64,000 nt of DNA from Sphingomonadales bacterium (GCA_025351405.1 JANXVZ010000025.1:51860-115859); one strand, 5' to 3'; shown: positions 29,618-39,606, counted from the stretch's first letter. The notes: a model not told the origin generated them from the sequence alone. Program-made: numbers and translations.

Positions 29618-30367
29618 TCAGCGGCGCGTGCCCATGATCGAAAGCAGGAACTGGAACATGTTGATGAAGTTCAGGTACAGCGTCAGCGCACCGAGCACTG
29701 CCGATTTGCCCATGAACTCCGTGCCTTCGACCTGATAATACAAGCTCTTGAGGCGCTGGGTGTCATAGGCGGTGAGGCCGGCGAAGATCAGCACGCCGAT
29801 GATGTTGATGCCAAGCTGCAGCGGGCCCGACTGGAAGAAGAAGTTGGCGAGCATTGCCACCAGCAGGCCGATGACGCCCATGATGAGGAACTTGCCCATC
29901 GCCGACAGGTCACGCTTGGTGGTGTAGCCGTACAGGCTGAGGCCACCATAGGCCGCGGCGGTGACAAAGAAGGTCTGTGCAATCGACCCGCCGGTATAGA
30001 GCAGGAAAATCGACGACATCGACACGCCCATCAGTCCGGCAAAGCCCCAGAAACAGGCCTTCAACGCACCTTCGGACAAACGGTTGATGCCGAAATTCAT
30101 CACCAGGACCAGCGCCAGCGGCGACAGCATCGCGACCCAACCGAGCAGGGTCGGACCAAAGCGCCCGGTGGCATTTTCCGCGAAAAACAGCGCGAGCAGC
30201 GACGGCGTGCTTGAAACCAGCAGTGCGACGACGCCGGTAAGCAGCACGCCGGACGCCATGTAGTTGTAGATCGAGAGCATGTAGGAACGCAGGCCCTCGT
30301 CATACGATGCCTCTACGCCGGCGTTGGGCCGGACGGTGGCAAGACGGGGGTCGACCTGGTTGGCCAT
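29618..30367 (-). CDS. Bax inhibitor-1 / YccA family membrane protein
   Basis: The 249-aa protein has seven predicted transmembrane segments after an N-terminal soluble stretch of about 28 residues. It shows family landmarks such as MASGVLLTGVVALLV, SLYGYTTKRDLSAMGKFL, and FAGLTAYDTQRLK near the C-terminus, where the paired aspartate of the BI-1 pH sensor normally lies. Bacterial members act as calcium-leak channels or interact with FtsH. A textbook AGGAGG site precedes the ATG. It is a single-gene unit with its own terminator. Confidence 0.92.
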   Translation of the reverse strand: MANQVDPRLATVRPNAGVEASYDEGLRSYMLSIYNYMASGVLLTGVVALLVSSTPSLLALFFAENATGRFGPTLLGWVAMLSPLALVLVMNFGINRLSEGALKACFWGFAGLMGVSMSSIFLLYTGGSIAQTFFVTAAAYGGLSLYGYTTKRDLSAMGKFLIMGVIGLLVAMLANFFFQSGPLQLGINIIGVLIFAGLTAYDTQRLKSLYYQVEGTEFMGKSAVLGALTLYLNFINMFQFLLSIMGTRR

Positions 30368-30446
30368 TGGATCCTCCTGGTACCGGCACGATTGCCGGGA
30401 TGAACTGCAATATCGGGCATCGTGCCCGAATTTTCAATCGGGGCGG

Positions 30447-32930
30447 TTACAAATCACGCAGCACGGTATTGGGCCGCGCCGAAAGCGCCCCCCATGACCC
30501 GGCGAGGCCCAGCACTACGGTCGCCGCGCCCCCTGCCAGCACTGTCGCGACCACGGGCAGCCAATCCGGCTGCCATTCGAGCTTGAACACCTGCGTCACT
30601 ACGTACCAGCCGGCCGCGCTGCCCAGCGCCAGCGCCAGCCCGGCGACGATCAACGCCAGCAAGCCGTATTCGGCAAGAGTGGCGCGCGCCACCTGGCCGC
30701 GCGTTGCCCCCAGCAGCTTCAGCAGCACTGCATCATAGGTCCGCGCCCGTGCGCCCGCCGCCAGCGCACCGATGAGCACCGCAACGCCGGCCGCCACCGT
30801 TACCGATGCCGCAGCCCTGATGGCGGCGGAAAGCTGCCGCAGCAGGTCGGATACCTGACCGAGCACATCCTTGACGCGCACCACCGATGCCGTGGGGAAG
30901 GCCTTGCCGATGCCGGCCTGCACGCCGCGTTCCTGCGCCGGCGCCACTGCCAGGGTCGCCATCCAGCTATGCGGCGCGGCTTCCAGCGTGCCGGGAGCAA
31001 ACAATATCGCGAAATTGAAGCCGAGGGATTGCCAGTCGATCTTGCGGGTGCTGGCAATTTTCGCGCTGATGTCGACACCCAGCACGGATACGGTGATGGC
31101 GTCGCCGATCTTCAGGCCAAGCGCCTTTGCCGCATCGTCGTCGATCGAGACCAACGGCGGTCCGGCATAGTCCCTTGGCCACCAATGGCCGCTGACCAGC
31201 TTGTTGTTGGGCGGAAAGTCCGCAGCATAGCTGAGGCCGCGGTCTCCGCGCAGGATCCATACCTCCGGACCGGCCTTGATCTTGCTGACGGGCACACCCT
31301 TCACGGCGGTGACCGGGCCGCGCAACGACGGAACCGCGATGATGCCGGCCCCCGGCGCCGCCGCCGTGACAGCGGCGCGGAAGCTGTCGAGGCCATCGGT
31401 CGGGATATCGAGCACGAAGAAACTGGGCGCACGTTTGGGCAATGTGCGATCGATCTGGCCGGACAAATTGGTCTCGATGATGGCGAGCGTGGCAAACAGC
31501 GTCAGGCCAAGTCCGAGCGCAACGATCAATTGGCGCGTCGGTGCACCGGGGCGATGAAGATTGCCGAGCGCCAGCCGCGCAAGCGGTCCCCGGGGACGCG
31601 GCAACCGGGCAGCGATCGCGCGCACGAGGACTGCAAGCATGGTCAACAGCGCGATCAGGCCCAATGCCGCGCCGATGAAGGTCAGCACGAACAGCTTGTC
31701 GGTGGCATTCCAGACCGCAAGGCCGATGATGGCAAAGGCTGCAGCGGTCACCAGCATCAGCGTGCCGATGTCGGGGCGCTGGCGCCGCTCGGTCAGGCTG
31801 CGGAACAGCCGGGCAGCCGGCATCTTCGCCGCTTCCGCCAGCGGCCATAGCGCAAATGCCAAAGCGATAAGAATGCCATAGGCCGCCGCGGTCGCGAGCG
31901 CCGGCCATTGCGGACCGGGCGCGGGCGGCACCGGCAGCGAGGCGGCCGCCAGCGTCGTCACCAACCAGGGCGTCATCGCGCCCAGCGCAAGGCCGATGAT
32001 CACGGCCCCAAGTGTCACCAGCCCGATCTGCCAAAGATAGACCGCCCGGATCGTCGCACTGTCGGCCCCCAGCGTCTTCAGCGTCGCGATGGTTGCCGTG
32101 CGCGCACCGAGGTAACCGCCGACGCCGCCGGCGACACCCACGCCTGCCACTACCAGCGCCGTCAACCCGACGAGCGTGAGGAACTGCCCGAGCCGCTCCA
32201 CGAACTGGCGCGTGCCGGGCGCGCCGTTGCTGCGGTCCTGGTATTGAAATCCCGCGTCCGGCGCTGCAGCGCGCAAGGCGTCGACAACCGGCTTGGGGTC
32301 TGCCCCCGCCGGCAACCTGATGCGATAATGGGTCCGGTACAGGCTGCCTGCTTCGGTCAGGCCGGTTGCCGCCAGGTCTCCGAGCGGAACGATGACGCCG
32401 GGGCCGAAACCCAGGCCTTCGCCAGCCTTGTCAGGCTCTTCCGCCACCACGCCGGCGACACGGAATACACTGTTGCCGATCGCCAGCCGGTCGCCGGCCT
32501 TCATCTTCAACCGGTCGGCCAGCGCCGGCGACAGAGCCGCAGTGCCCGGGGCCAGCCTAGCGCCGCCGTGGATCCGGAAGCGGCCATACAACGGCCAGCG
32601 TTCATCAACCGCCTTGACCTCTGCCAGCACGCGATCTTCCGCGCCTTCACGCCCCGCCATGGCGCGCAGCCGCAACAGTTCGGACACCGTGCCCGTTGCC
32701 GCCAGCCGCGCCCGTTCCGTCGGCGTCGCCACCCGTCCGGTCAACGTTGCCTCGACATCGCCGCCAAGGATAAGCTGGCCGCGATCGCTCAACCCTTGCG
32801 TGATCGCCGACGACAGGCTGCCCACACCCGCCAACGCCGCGACGCCCAGCACGATACACACCGCCAGGATGCGCAGGCCGGACAGGCCGCCACGCAGCTC
32901 GCGCAGGGCAAAACGCAGGGGCAGGCTCAA
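30447..32930 (-). CDS. FtsX-like ABC transporter permease, YbbP type
   Basis: The 827-aa protein has an N-terminal helix, a large periplasmic domain, an FtsX core (about 250-390), further helices and a second FtsX unit at the C-terminus. This is the layout of YbbP-type permeases that pair with the ATPase YbbA. Landmarks are LPLRFALRELRGGLSGLRIL, ATLKTLGADSATIRAVYLWQ and LLKLLGATRGQVARATLAEY. The start is best placed at the TTG at 32930, which overlaps the stop of the hydrolase gene (TTGA); a GTG at 32972 is also in frame. It ends an ATPase-hydrolase-permease operon. Confidence 0.88.
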   Translation of the reverse strand: MSLPLRFALRELRGGLSGLRILAVCIVLGVAALAGVGSLSSAITQGLSDRGQLILGGDVEATLTGRVATPTERARLAATGTVSELLRLRAMAGREGAEDRVLAEVKAVDERWPLYGRFRIHGGARLAPGTAALSPALADRLKMKAGDRLAIGNSVFRVAGVVAEEPDKAGEGLGFGPGVIVPLGDLAATGLTEAGSLYRTHYRIRLPAGADPKPVVDALRAAAPDAGFQYQDRSNGAPGTRQFVERLGQFLTLVGLTALVVAGVGVAGGVGGYLGARTATIATLKTLGADSATIRAVYLWQIGLVTLGAVIIGLALGAMTPWLVTTLAAASLPVPPAPGPQWPALATAAAYGILIALAFALWPLAEAAKMPAARLFRSLTERRQRPDIGTLMLVTAAAFAIIGLAVWNATDKLFVLTFIGAALGLIALLTMLAVLVRAIAARLPRPRGPLARLALGNLHRPGAPTRQLIVALGLGLTLFATLAIIETNLSGQIDRTLPKRAPSFFVLDIPTDGLDSFRAAVTAAAPGAGIIAVPSLRGPVTAVKGVPVSKIKAGPEVWILRGDRGLSYAADFPPNNKLVSGHWWPRDYAGPPLVSIDDDAAKALGLKIGDAITVSVLGVDISAKIASTRKIDWQSLGFNFAILFAPGTLEAAPHSWMATLAVAPAQERGVQAGIGKAFPTASVVRVKDVLGQVSDLLRQLSAAIRAAASVTVAAGVAVLIGALAAGARARTYDAVLLKLLGATRGQVARATLAEYGLLALIVAGLALALGSAAGWYVVTQVFKLEWQPDWLPVVATVLAGGAATVVLGLAGSWGALSARPNTVLRDL

Positions 32931-33631
32931 GCTTTGAACAATTCGTCGAGGAATGCCGTCAGCGCCGCCCACGACCGGCGATCTGCCACGGCACTATACG
33001 CCATGCCGCCGGCCGGGTTGTCGGCAGCGGGGTTTGTGAAGCTGTGCATGGTGTGGCCATAGGCAATCAGCTGCCAGTCTGCGCCGGCCGCATTCAGTTC
33101 ATGCGCCAGCGCAAGCGTGGCATCGGGCGGCGTTATCGGGTCATCCCAGCCGTGGAGAACCAGCACCTTGGGCGAGATAAGGGGCGTCGGCTCCCCCAGC
33201 GGTCCATAGCTGCCATGAAAACTGGCGACACCGCGTACGGGTGCATTGGCGCGCGCCATGTCGAGCGCGCACAGGCCCCCGAAACAATAGCCGATAAAGG
33301 CCATCCGGTCGGCATCGATGGCGGGGTGCGCCGCCGCCGCAGTCACCGCCGCCAACAGCCGTTGCCGCAACTTCATGCGGTCGCTGGCGAAAGGCATCAT
33401 CAATGCGGCGTTGTCGGCGGTCGGTCCGCCGCGCACGCCCTTGCCATAGACATCGATCGCGATGCCGACATAACCCATGGCCGCCAGTTTTCGAGCCACG
33501 GCGTTGTCGCCCTCACCCTGCCCCATCCAGTTGTGGGCGATCAGGACCGCCGGATGCGGACCGGCACCCGCGGGCAGTGCGACATAGCCTTCACAAAGTG
33601 TCGCGCCGTCGTGATACTCAAACGCTGTCAT
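32927..33631 (-). CDS. Dienelactone hydrolase family protein
   Basis: The 234-aa alpha/beta hydrolase has a Cys nucleophile in GYCFGG, with an Asp in LHGWDDPITPP and a His in GHTMHSF completing the triad. The opening GYVALPAGAGPHPAVLIAHNWMG is typical of the dienelactone hydrolase family. These enzymes cleave cyclic esters; the native substrate is unknown. It lies between a YbbA-like ATPase and a YbbP-like permease, with 4-nt overlaps on both sides, so it is translated in fixed ratio with them. Confidence 0.9.
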   Translation of the reverse strand: MTAFEYHDGATLCEGYVALPAGAGPHPAVLIAHNWMGQGEGDNAVARKLAAMGYVGIAIDVYGKGVRGGPTADNAALMMPFASDRMKLRQRLLAAVTAAAAHPAIDADRMAFIGYCFGGLCALDMARANAPVRGVASFHGSYGPLGEPTPLISPKVLVLHGWDDPITPPDATLALAHELNAAGADWQLIAYGHTMHSFTNPAADNPAGGMAYSAVADRRSWAALTAFLDELFKA

Positions 33632-34350
33632 AGTGCCTCCGCGGCTGCTGCGGGTGCCGCAACAGGCCTGGCGCTGTCATGGATGATATGGCCGTCGCGC
33701 ATTTCGATGACACGGTCGCACCGCGCCGCCAGTGCCGCGTCATGGGTAATCAGCACAAGTGTCGCGCCGGTCGCCGCCAGCCGGGCGAACAGCAATTCCA
33801 CAACGGCAGCGCCGGTTGCCGCATCAAGGTTGCCGGTCGGTTCGTCGGCAAAGATCAGCGCCGGATGCGCCACCATTGCCCGCGCCAGCCCGACCCGTTG
33901 CTGCTCGCCGCCCGAAAGCTCGGTCGGATAATGCGTCAGGCGGTGACCAAGGCCGACAGATTCCAGCTCGGCCCGGGCGCGGGCATCGGCATCGGCGATT
34001 CCCGCCAGTTCAAGCGGCACCGCAACATTTTCGAGTGCCGTCATCGTGGGGATGAGGTGGAAAGCCTGGAGAACGATGCCGATGCGGCCACGCCGAGCCC
34101 GCGCCAGACCATCTTCATTCAGCGCCGAAAAATCCGCCCCGGCGACGATCACACGGCCTGAACTTGCCTGTTCGAGCCCGGCGAGCACCGCCATCAACGA
34201 CGACTTGCCCGATCCGGACGGACCGAGGATGGCGAGCGTCTCGCCGCGCGCCACCGCAAGGGTAACACCACGAAGAACTTCGACTGCGGCACTGCCACTT
34301 CCGAAGCGCAGGGTGACATCGCGGGCATCGATGACGATATTGTCGGTCAT
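33628..34350 (-). CDS. ABC transporter ATPase, YbbA/LolD type
   Basis: The 240-aa ATPase has Walker A GPSGSGKSS, Q-loop IVLQAFHLIPTMTALENV (the MacB/LolD-type wording), signature LSGGEQQRVGLARAM, Walker B LIFADEPTGNLD, and a switch His in ITHDAALAARC. With the FtsX-type permease downstream and tesA divergent upstream, it matches the tesA-ybbA-ybbP set of E. coli. The ATG at 34350 is only 25 nt from the tesA start on the other strand. A further in-frame start lies at 34365. Confidence 0.92.
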   Translation of the reverse strand: MTDNIVIDARDVTLRFGSGSAAVEVLRGVTLAVARGETLAILGPSGSGKSSLMAVLAGLEQASSGRVIVAGADFSALNEDGLARARRGRIGIVLQAFHLIPTMTALENVAVPLELAGIADADARARAELESVGLGHRLTHYPTELSGGEQQRVGLARAMVAHPALIFADEPTGNLDAATGAAVVELLFARLAATGATLVLITHDAALAARCDRVIEMRDGHIIHDSARPVAAPAAAAEAL

Positions 34351-34375
34351 GCAGGCTTTCGGCAAAGGCGAGACT

Positions 34376-35056
34376 ATGGATCAGGCAGCACCACGATATG
34401 GCGAGCCGCGTACGCTTTACCAGCCGGCATTGCGTCTGGCTGCGTTGCTTCTCGCTGCCGCGACAATGTCGCAGGCCGCGATCGCCGCACCAAAGACCAT
34501 CATCGCCTATGGCGACAGCCTCATGGCCGGCTACAAGCTCCGCCCCGGTGAAGGCTTTGCACCGCAGCTCGAGGCAGCGATGAAGGGCCGCGGACACGCC
34601 GTCACGGTAATCCCTGCCGGCGTTTCAGGTGATACCACCAGCCAGGGCAAGGCGCGGATCGACTGGGTGCTGGCCGGCGTCAAGGCCAAGGGACTGAAGC
34701 CCGATCTGGTCATCCTCGAACTGGGCGCCAACGATATGTTGCGCGGGCAATCGCCTGCCGCCGCCAAGGCCAATCTCGATGCGATGCTCATCCGGTTCAA
34801 AACGCTCGGCGTGCCGGTGCTGCTCGCGGGGATGCGCGCCTCGCCCAACCTGGGGGCACCCTATACGCGCAGTTTCGATGCAATTTATCCGGCACTCGCC
34901 AAGGCACACGGCGTCCCGCTCTATCCGTTCTTCATGGACGGCGTCGCCGCGGTCCCGGGGCTGCAGCTCGGCGACGGCATGCACCCGACTCCAGCCGGTG
35001 TCGCCGTCATTGTCAGGCGCATCCTGCCCTCGGTGGAAAAGGCGCTCGGGCGATAA
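34376..35056 (+). CDS. tesA: Arylesterase / acyl-CoA thioesterase I (SGNH hydrolase), TesA type
   Basis: The 226-aa protein has a signal peptide (about 1-38) and the SGNH blocks: YGDSLMAGY with Ser48, AGVSGDTT, LGANDML and DGMHPTPAG with the Asp-His pair. TesA-type enzymes are periplasmic multi-function esterases and thioesterases. An AAAGGCGAG site precedes the ATG at 34376; an in-frame ATG at 34349 would overlap the divergent ATPase gene. Its stop overlaps the start of thpR (TAATG). Confidence 0.93.
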   Translation: MDQAAPRYGEPRTLYQPALRLAALLLAAATMSQAAIAAPKTIIAYGDSLMAGYKLRPGEGFAPQLEAAMKGRGHAVTVIPAGVSGDTTSQGKARIDWVLAGVKAKGLKPDLVILELGANDMLRGQSPAAAKANLDAMLIRFKTLGVPVLLAGMRASPNLGAPYTRSFDAIYPALAKAHGVPLYPFFMDGVAAVPGLQLGDGMHPTPAGVAVIVRRILPSVEKALGR

Positions 35057-35580
35057 TGCACCGGCTGTTCGTCGCACTCGAACTGCCGCCGGCGATCCGG
35101 GATGTATTACTGGCGCAGATGGGCGGCATTGCCGGCGCGCGCTGGCAACGTGACGACCAGTTGCACCTGACCCTGCGTTTCGTCGGCGAGGTCGATCGCC
35201 ATGTCGCCAATGACATCGTGGCGGCACTCGGCGCGGTCGTCATCACGCCGTTCAAGCTCGGTCTCGATGGCTGGGGCACCTTTGTGCACAAGACGCAGGT
35301 CGACACGCTTTGGGCCGGGGTGACACCGCACACGTATGTTGCGGCCCTCGCCCGCCGTATCGACGAGGCGCTGCACCGCGTCGGGGTCGAACGCCCGACC
35401 CGGGCCTTCCTGCCGCATATCACTGTTGCGCGCCTGGGCCGCAGTGCCGGCCCGGTCGCCGGGTTCGTCACCCGCCTGCTGCCCGCCGCAGTCTTCCAAG
35501 TCAGTCATTTCGGGCTTTGGGAAAGCACCCTCGGCACCGAAGGCGCAGATTACCGCGTCATCGAACGGTTTCGCGGCTGA
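35056..35580 (+). CDS. thpR: RNA 2',3'-cyclic phosphodiesterase
   Basis: ThpR (LigT) hydrolyses 2',3'-cyclic phosphates at RNA ends. The 174-aa protein has the two HxT(x) motifs of the 2H phosphoesterase superfamily: HLTL at 37-40 and HITV at 121-124. It also has the usual opening HRLFVALELPPAIRD. It overlaps tesA by one base and is likely in the same transcript. Confidence 0.94.
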   Translation: MHRLFVALELPPAIRDVLLAQMGGIAGARWQRDDQLHLTLRFVGEVDRHVANDIVAALGAVVITPFKLGLDGWGTFVHKTQVDTLWAGVTPHTYVAALARRIDEALHRVGVERPTRAFLPHITVARLGRSAGPVAGFVTRLLPAAVFQVSHFGLWESTLGTEGADYRVIERFRG

Positions 35581-35759
35581 CGTTGCAACCCACCTTTCAC
35601 GATCATTACAAGTTGTTGATTTAACGAACCTGACGCTCTCGTAACATGACGCGGTGCAGGGGTTGCGGCAATGCACGCCCAACAGCGCTCGGCCTCCAAA
35701 TTTCAAAAGGTCGATCGCACCGTCCAGCCGGGCGGGATGCTCAACAGGGATCTCAATTC

Positions 35760-36563
35760 ATGCGTCTGCACAACATCCTCGCTGCCGCCTTGGCATCGGC
35801 AACCTTTGCCGCCGCCGCCTCGGCTGCCATTCCGATCAGCGTGCTGTACGAATCGGAAGCGCCGGGCATGCAGGCGACCACCGCAACCCTGAGCGTCGGC
35901 GGCGTCGAAACCTTTGATACGCGGGCCCTGGGCGGCAGCACCAGCTTCACCACCAGCTTCGGTAGCGGCGGCGCCATCACCGGCAGCTACACCGGCGTCC
36001 AGATCATCAACGCCGACCAATATGGCGGCGCCGGCGGCAGCGGCCAATATGCCGTGACATTCTCGAACACCGGCTACAGCCTCGACCTTGCTTCGACGGT
36101 TCCGGGCGGCGTCAACTATTTCGGTTACTGGCTCTCGGCGCTCGATCACGGCAACCAGGTCAGCTTTTTCAGCCGCGGCAAGTTGCTGTTCGTTTTCAAC
36201 CCGCAGGATGTCATCAACGCGGTCAACGCCGGCGCAAACCCCGGCGCCTATTACGGCAATCCGAACAATCCGTATCAGGGCGCCAACCGCGGCGAGCCCT
36301 ACATCTTCTTGAATTTCTTTGCCGATCGCGGCAGCTTCGACAAGATCATCTTCGCCGAAAACCCCCAGTCGGGCGGTTATGAAAGCGATAACCACACCAT
36401 TGGCCGCTTCCTCACCAAAGGCACCGGCACGGCTGTTCCGCTGTTGCTGAGCGCCGGTGGCGCGGTTCCGGAACCTGCCACCTGGGCGATGCTGGTCGCT
36501 GGCATGGGTCTTGTCGGCGCCACCATGCGCCGCCGCCGCGGCACGGCGGTCGTCGCGGCCTGA
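35760..36563 (+). CDS. Secreted PEPxxWA-CTERM protein (267 aa)
   Basis: The signal peptide is about 1-22 (RLHNILAAALASATFAAAAS). The body is rich in Gly, Ser, Thr and Asn, with VNYFGYWLSALDHGNQVSFF and YIFLNFFADRGSFDKIIFAE, a pattern seen in many PEP-CTERM proteins of unknown fold. The tail VPEPATWAMLVAGMGLVGA then RRRR is a clear sorting signal. The leader carries CTCAACAGGGA at 35740-35750, also found before the PEP-CTERM gene at 54948. Upstream, 35600-35640 is AT-rich with TTTAACGAA and may hold the promoter. Confidence 0.85.
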   Translation: MRLHNILAAALASATFAAAASAAIPISVLYESEAPGMQATTATLSVGGVETFDTRALGGSTSFTTSFGSGGAITGSYTGVQIINADQYGGAGGSGQYAVTFSNTGYSLDLASTVPGGVNYFGYWLSALDHGNQVSFFSRGKLLFVFNPQDVINAVNAGANPGAYYGNPNNPYQGANRGEPYIFLNFFADRGSFDKIIFAENPQSGGYESDNHTIGRFLTKGTGTAVPLLLSAGGAVPEPATWAMLVAGMGLVGATMRRRRGTAVVAA

Positions 36564-36588
36564 CGCCCGATCGATAGCCGTGAGGCCG

Positions 36589-36624
36589 TTGCGGCGCGGA
36601 CCTGGGGGCAGGTCCGCGCCGCAA
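36589..36624. terminator. Perfect 16-bp hairpin between convergent genes
   Basis: 36589-36604 pairs exactly with 36609-36624 around a GGGG loop. It sits between the 267-aa PEP-CTERM gene (ends 36563) and gcvPB (ends 36644). There is no long T-run on either side, so it may act as a bidirectional terminator or an mRNA 3'-end protector. Confidence 0.65.
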
Positions 36625-36643
36625 TTGCGTCAGCCTGCGTCGC

Positions 36644-38194
36644 TCAGGCCGCGTCGCGGTATCCCAGGACCGGCTTGCGCGCCGCTGCCGTTTCATCGAG
36701 CCGCCGCCGGGGGGCCATGTGCGGTGATGTGCGAAACGCGTCAGGGGCTTCGAGCATTCGCGCCGCGAGCGAGCGCAAGGCACCGACAAGCTGGTCAAGG
36801 CTGGCCTTGCTTTCGGTTTCGGTCGGCTCGACCAGCATTGCACCATGCACGACGAGCGGGAAGTACATCGTCATCGGGTGGAAGCCTTCGTCGATCATCG
36901 CCTTGGCGAAATCGAGCGTGGTCAGCCCGGTGCCATCCAGAAAATCGTCCGAAAACAGCGCTTCGTGCATACACGGGCCGGTGTGGGCAAAGGGCGCGGT
37001 GAAGACGTCCTTCAGGCTGGCAAGGATGTAATTGGCGTTGAGCACCGCATCCTCCGCCACCAGCCGCAGGCCATCGGCGCCATGGCTCATCATATAGGCC
37101 AGCGCCCGGACGAACATGCCCATCTGGCCATGAAAAGCGACCATGCGGCCGAAACTGCGATCATGATCCTTGCTTTGGCGCGCCTGCATTTCCTCGACGA
37201 GTTCAAAGCCATCCTTGACTTTGCGAATAAACGGCAAGGGCGCGAACGGCGCCAGTGCCGCCGAGAACACCACCGGCCCCGACCCCGGCCCGCCGCCGCC
37301 ATGGGGCGTCGAAAAGGTCTTGTGGAGGTTGATGTGCATTGCGTCGATGCCAAGGTCACCCGGGCGGACGCGGCCGACGATGGCGTTGAAATTGGCGCCG
37401 TCGCAATAGACAAAGCCACCCGCAGCATGCACCGCTTCGCAGATCGCGATCATGTCGGGTTCGAACAGCCCGCAGGTGTTGGGGTTGGTGATCATCACCG
37501 CCGCCACGTCCGGCCCCAGCCGCGCCAGCAGCGCGTCGACATCGACCCGGCCGCGCGCGTTGGCGGGGATATTCTCGACCGCATAGCCGCAGAAGGCCGC
37601 CGTCGCCGGGTTGGTGCCATGCGCCGATTCGGGCACCAGCACGACCGAACGGGCATCGCCGCGGGCTTCGAGCGCGGCGCGGATGGCCAGCATGCCGCAC
37701 AGCTCGCCATGCGCCCCGGCCTTGGGGCTCATCGCGACTTCGGGCATGCCCGTCAGCGTCTTCAGCCAGGTCGCCAGCGTATCGATCAGCTGCAGCGCGC
37801 CCTGCACCGTCGCCTGCGGCTGCAACGGATGGATGTCGGCAAAGCCGGGCAGCCGCGCCATCTTTTCGTTGAGCCGCGGGTTGTGCTTCATCGTGCACGA
37901 CCCCAGCGGGAAGATGCCGAGGTCGATGCCGTAGTTCTGCCGGCTGAGGCGTGTGTAGTGGCGGACAGTCTCCGGCTCCGACAGCGCCGGCAGGCCGATG
38001 ACCCTGGCCCGGCCGAGCCCGGCGAGGCGATCCTGGACGACCGGCACATCGGGCAAGTCGACACCGCAATTTTCGAGACTGCCGCGTTCGAACAGCAACG
38101 GCTCCTCGAGCATCAGCGCCCGGTTGCCGGTGAACGTCTCCACCGCTGCGTCACTGGCGGCGATCCGGGTCACGCGTCCCTGGTTGTTCATCAT
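36644..38194 (-). CDS. gcvPB: Glycine dehydrogenase (decarboxylating) subunit 2
   Basis: This is the C-terminal half of the P protein of the glycine cleavage system, encoded separately. The 516-aa subunit holds the PLP site, with the lysine in [17 protein letters not shown], and the motifs [19 protein letters not shown] ([18 protein letters not shown]), [13 protein letters not shown] and [14 protein letters not shown]. It joins with GcvPA to decarboxylate glycine and pass the aminomethyl group to GcvH. It overlaps gcvPA by 4 nt. It is the last gene of a riboswitch-controlled operon. Confidence 0.96.
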   Translation of the reverse strand: MMNNQGRVTRIAASDAAVETFTGNRALMLEEPLLFERGSLENCGVDLPDVPVVQDRLAGLGRARVIGLPALSEPETVRHYTRLSRQNYGIDLGIFPLGSCTMKHNPRLNEKMARLPGFADIHPLQPQATVQGALQLIDTLATWLKTLTGMPEVAMSPKAGAHGELCGMLAIRAALEARGDARSVVLVPESAHGTNPATAAFCGYAVENIPANARGRVDVDALLARLGPDVAAVMITNPNTCGLFEPDMIAICEAVHAAGGFVYCDGANFNAIVGRVRPGDLGIDAMHINLHKTFSTPHGGGGPGSGPVVFSAALAPFAPLPFIRKVKDGFELVEEMQARQSKDHDRSFGRMVAFHGQMGMFVRALAYMMSHGADGLRLVAEDAVLNANYILASLKDVFTAPFAHTGPCMHEALFSDDFLDGTGLTTLDFAKAMIDEGFHPMTMYFPLVVHGAMLVEPTETESKASLDQLVGALRSLAARMLEAPDAFRTSPHMAPRRRLDETAAARKPVLGYRDAA

Positions 38195-39558
38195 GCCAGC
38201 ACCTCGTCGAGAGCATCTTCAAAAGCGTCGAAATCCGCATCGGTAGCGGTTTCAGTGACTGCGACGATCATGCCGTTCTCCAGGGCCGCAACACCGGGAT
38301 ATAGCCGCCCCAGCGAGATCCCGCCGAGCACCTGCCGCTCGGCAAGCTTGCGAATGACCGGGCGTGCCTCGACAGGCAGCCTGAGCGTGAATTCGTTGAA
38401 GAACTGCGTCGTCACCAGCTCGACCCCGGGAATGCGGCCCAGCCGTTCGGCAAGCTGCACCGCCCGCGCGTGGTTGAGCATCGCCAGCTTGCGCAAGCCA
38501 AGTTCACCCAGCAATGTCAGGTGGATGCTGAACGCCAGCGCGCAAAGGCCTGAATTGGTGCAGATATTGCTCGTCGCCTTTTCGCGGCGGATATGCTGCT
38601 CGCGGGTCGAGAGCGTTAGCACGAAGCCGCGCTTGCCATCGGCATCGACCGTTTCGCCGCATAGCCGCCCCGGCATCTGGCGAACGAATTTCTCCCGGGT
38701 GGCAAACAGGCCGAGATAGGGACCGCCGAAGTTGAGGCCATTACCGATCGACTGGCCCTCCCCGACAACGATATCGGCCCCCATTTCGCCCGGCGAAGCG
38801 ACCGCGCCGAGCGATACGACCTCGGTAACGACGACGATCAGCAGCGCCCCGGCCGCATGGCAGGCATCCGCCAAAGGTTTCAGGTCGGCGATATGGCCCA
38901 GCACATTGGGATTCTGCACCACGACGCAACTCGTCCGGCCATCGATGCCGGCGATCAGCGAGTCGAGATCATCACCCGGCTTGCCCGAGGCCAGAGCCGG
39001 CTTGGCGGTGACCACCTCATCGTCGGTAAAACGCGTCAAGGTGTTGAGGACGGCAACATAGTGCGGATGCACGCCTGCCGACACCAGCGCCTTGGCACGC
39101 CGGGTGACGCGCCGTGCCATGAACACCGCCTCGGTCATGGCTGTCGAACCATCGTACATCGAGGCGTTGGCGACTTCCATTCCGAGCAACCGCGCCACCT
39201 GGGTCTGGAATTCGAACAGCACCTGCAATGTGCCCTGGGCAATTTCGGGCTGGTAGGGGGTGTAGCTGGTCAGGAACTCACCGCGCTGGATGAGGTGATC
39301 GACGCTTGCGGGGACATGGTGCTTATAGGCGCCGCCGCCAACGAAGAATGGCACGGTGCCCGCTGTCAGGTTGCGCCCCGCCATCGCCGCCAGCGCGCGC
39401 TCGACCTGCATTTCCGGCGAGTGCATCGGCAACCCGGCGATCGGCGCCGCCAGCCGCGCCGCTTCGGGCACATCAGCGAACAGCGCGTCGATATCGGGCG
39501 CGCCGATGACGCGCAGCATCGCGTCGCGATCGGGCTGGGTCAGGGGGAGGTAGCGCAT
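38191..39558 (-). CDS. gcvPA: Glycine dehydrogenase (decarboxylating) subunit 1
   Basis: This 455-aa protein is the N-terminal half of the P protein. It shows [65 protein letters not shown] and the C-terminal [20 protein letters not shown] start at the Met at 39558; the frame is open to 39600. It lies 48 nt after gcvH and overlaps gcvPB. Confidence 0.96.
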   Translation of the reverse strand: MRYLPLTQPDRDAMLRVIGAPDIDALFADVPEAARLAAPIAGLPMHSPEMQVERALAAMAGRNLTAGTVPFFVGGGAYKHHVPASVDHLIQRGEFLTSYTPYQPEIAQGTLQVLFEFQTQVARLLGMEVANASMYDGSTAMTEAVFMARRVTRRAKALVSAGVHPHYVAVLNTLTRFTDDEVVTAKPALASGKPGDDLDSLIAGIDGRTSCVVVQNPNVLGHIADLKPLADACHAAGALLIVVVTEVVSLGAVASPGEMGADIVVGEGQSIGNGLNFGGPYLGLFATREKFVRQMPGRLCGETVDADGKRGFVLTLSTREQHIRREKATSNICTNSGLCALAFSIHLTLLGELGLRKLAMLNHARAVQLAERLGRIPGVELVTTQFFNEFTLRLPVEARPVIRKLAERQVLGGISLGRLYPGVAALENGMIVAVTETATDADFDAFEDALDEVLA

Positions 39559-39606
39559 TCTCGTCTCCGTAACTTGATCGCCTTCCCTTGGGGAAAGCAA
39601 AGGAAC

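Noticed and set aside
38191..38194. Frameshift splitting gcvP into two genes
   Set aside because: The two halves are separate, full-length subunits with a normal 4-nt start/stop overlap, a well-known arrangement (GcvPA/GcvPB).
36845..38719. 624-codon plus-strand frame opposite gcvPB and gcvPA
   Set aside because: It crosses two well-supported minus-strand genes and shows only GC-bias composition.
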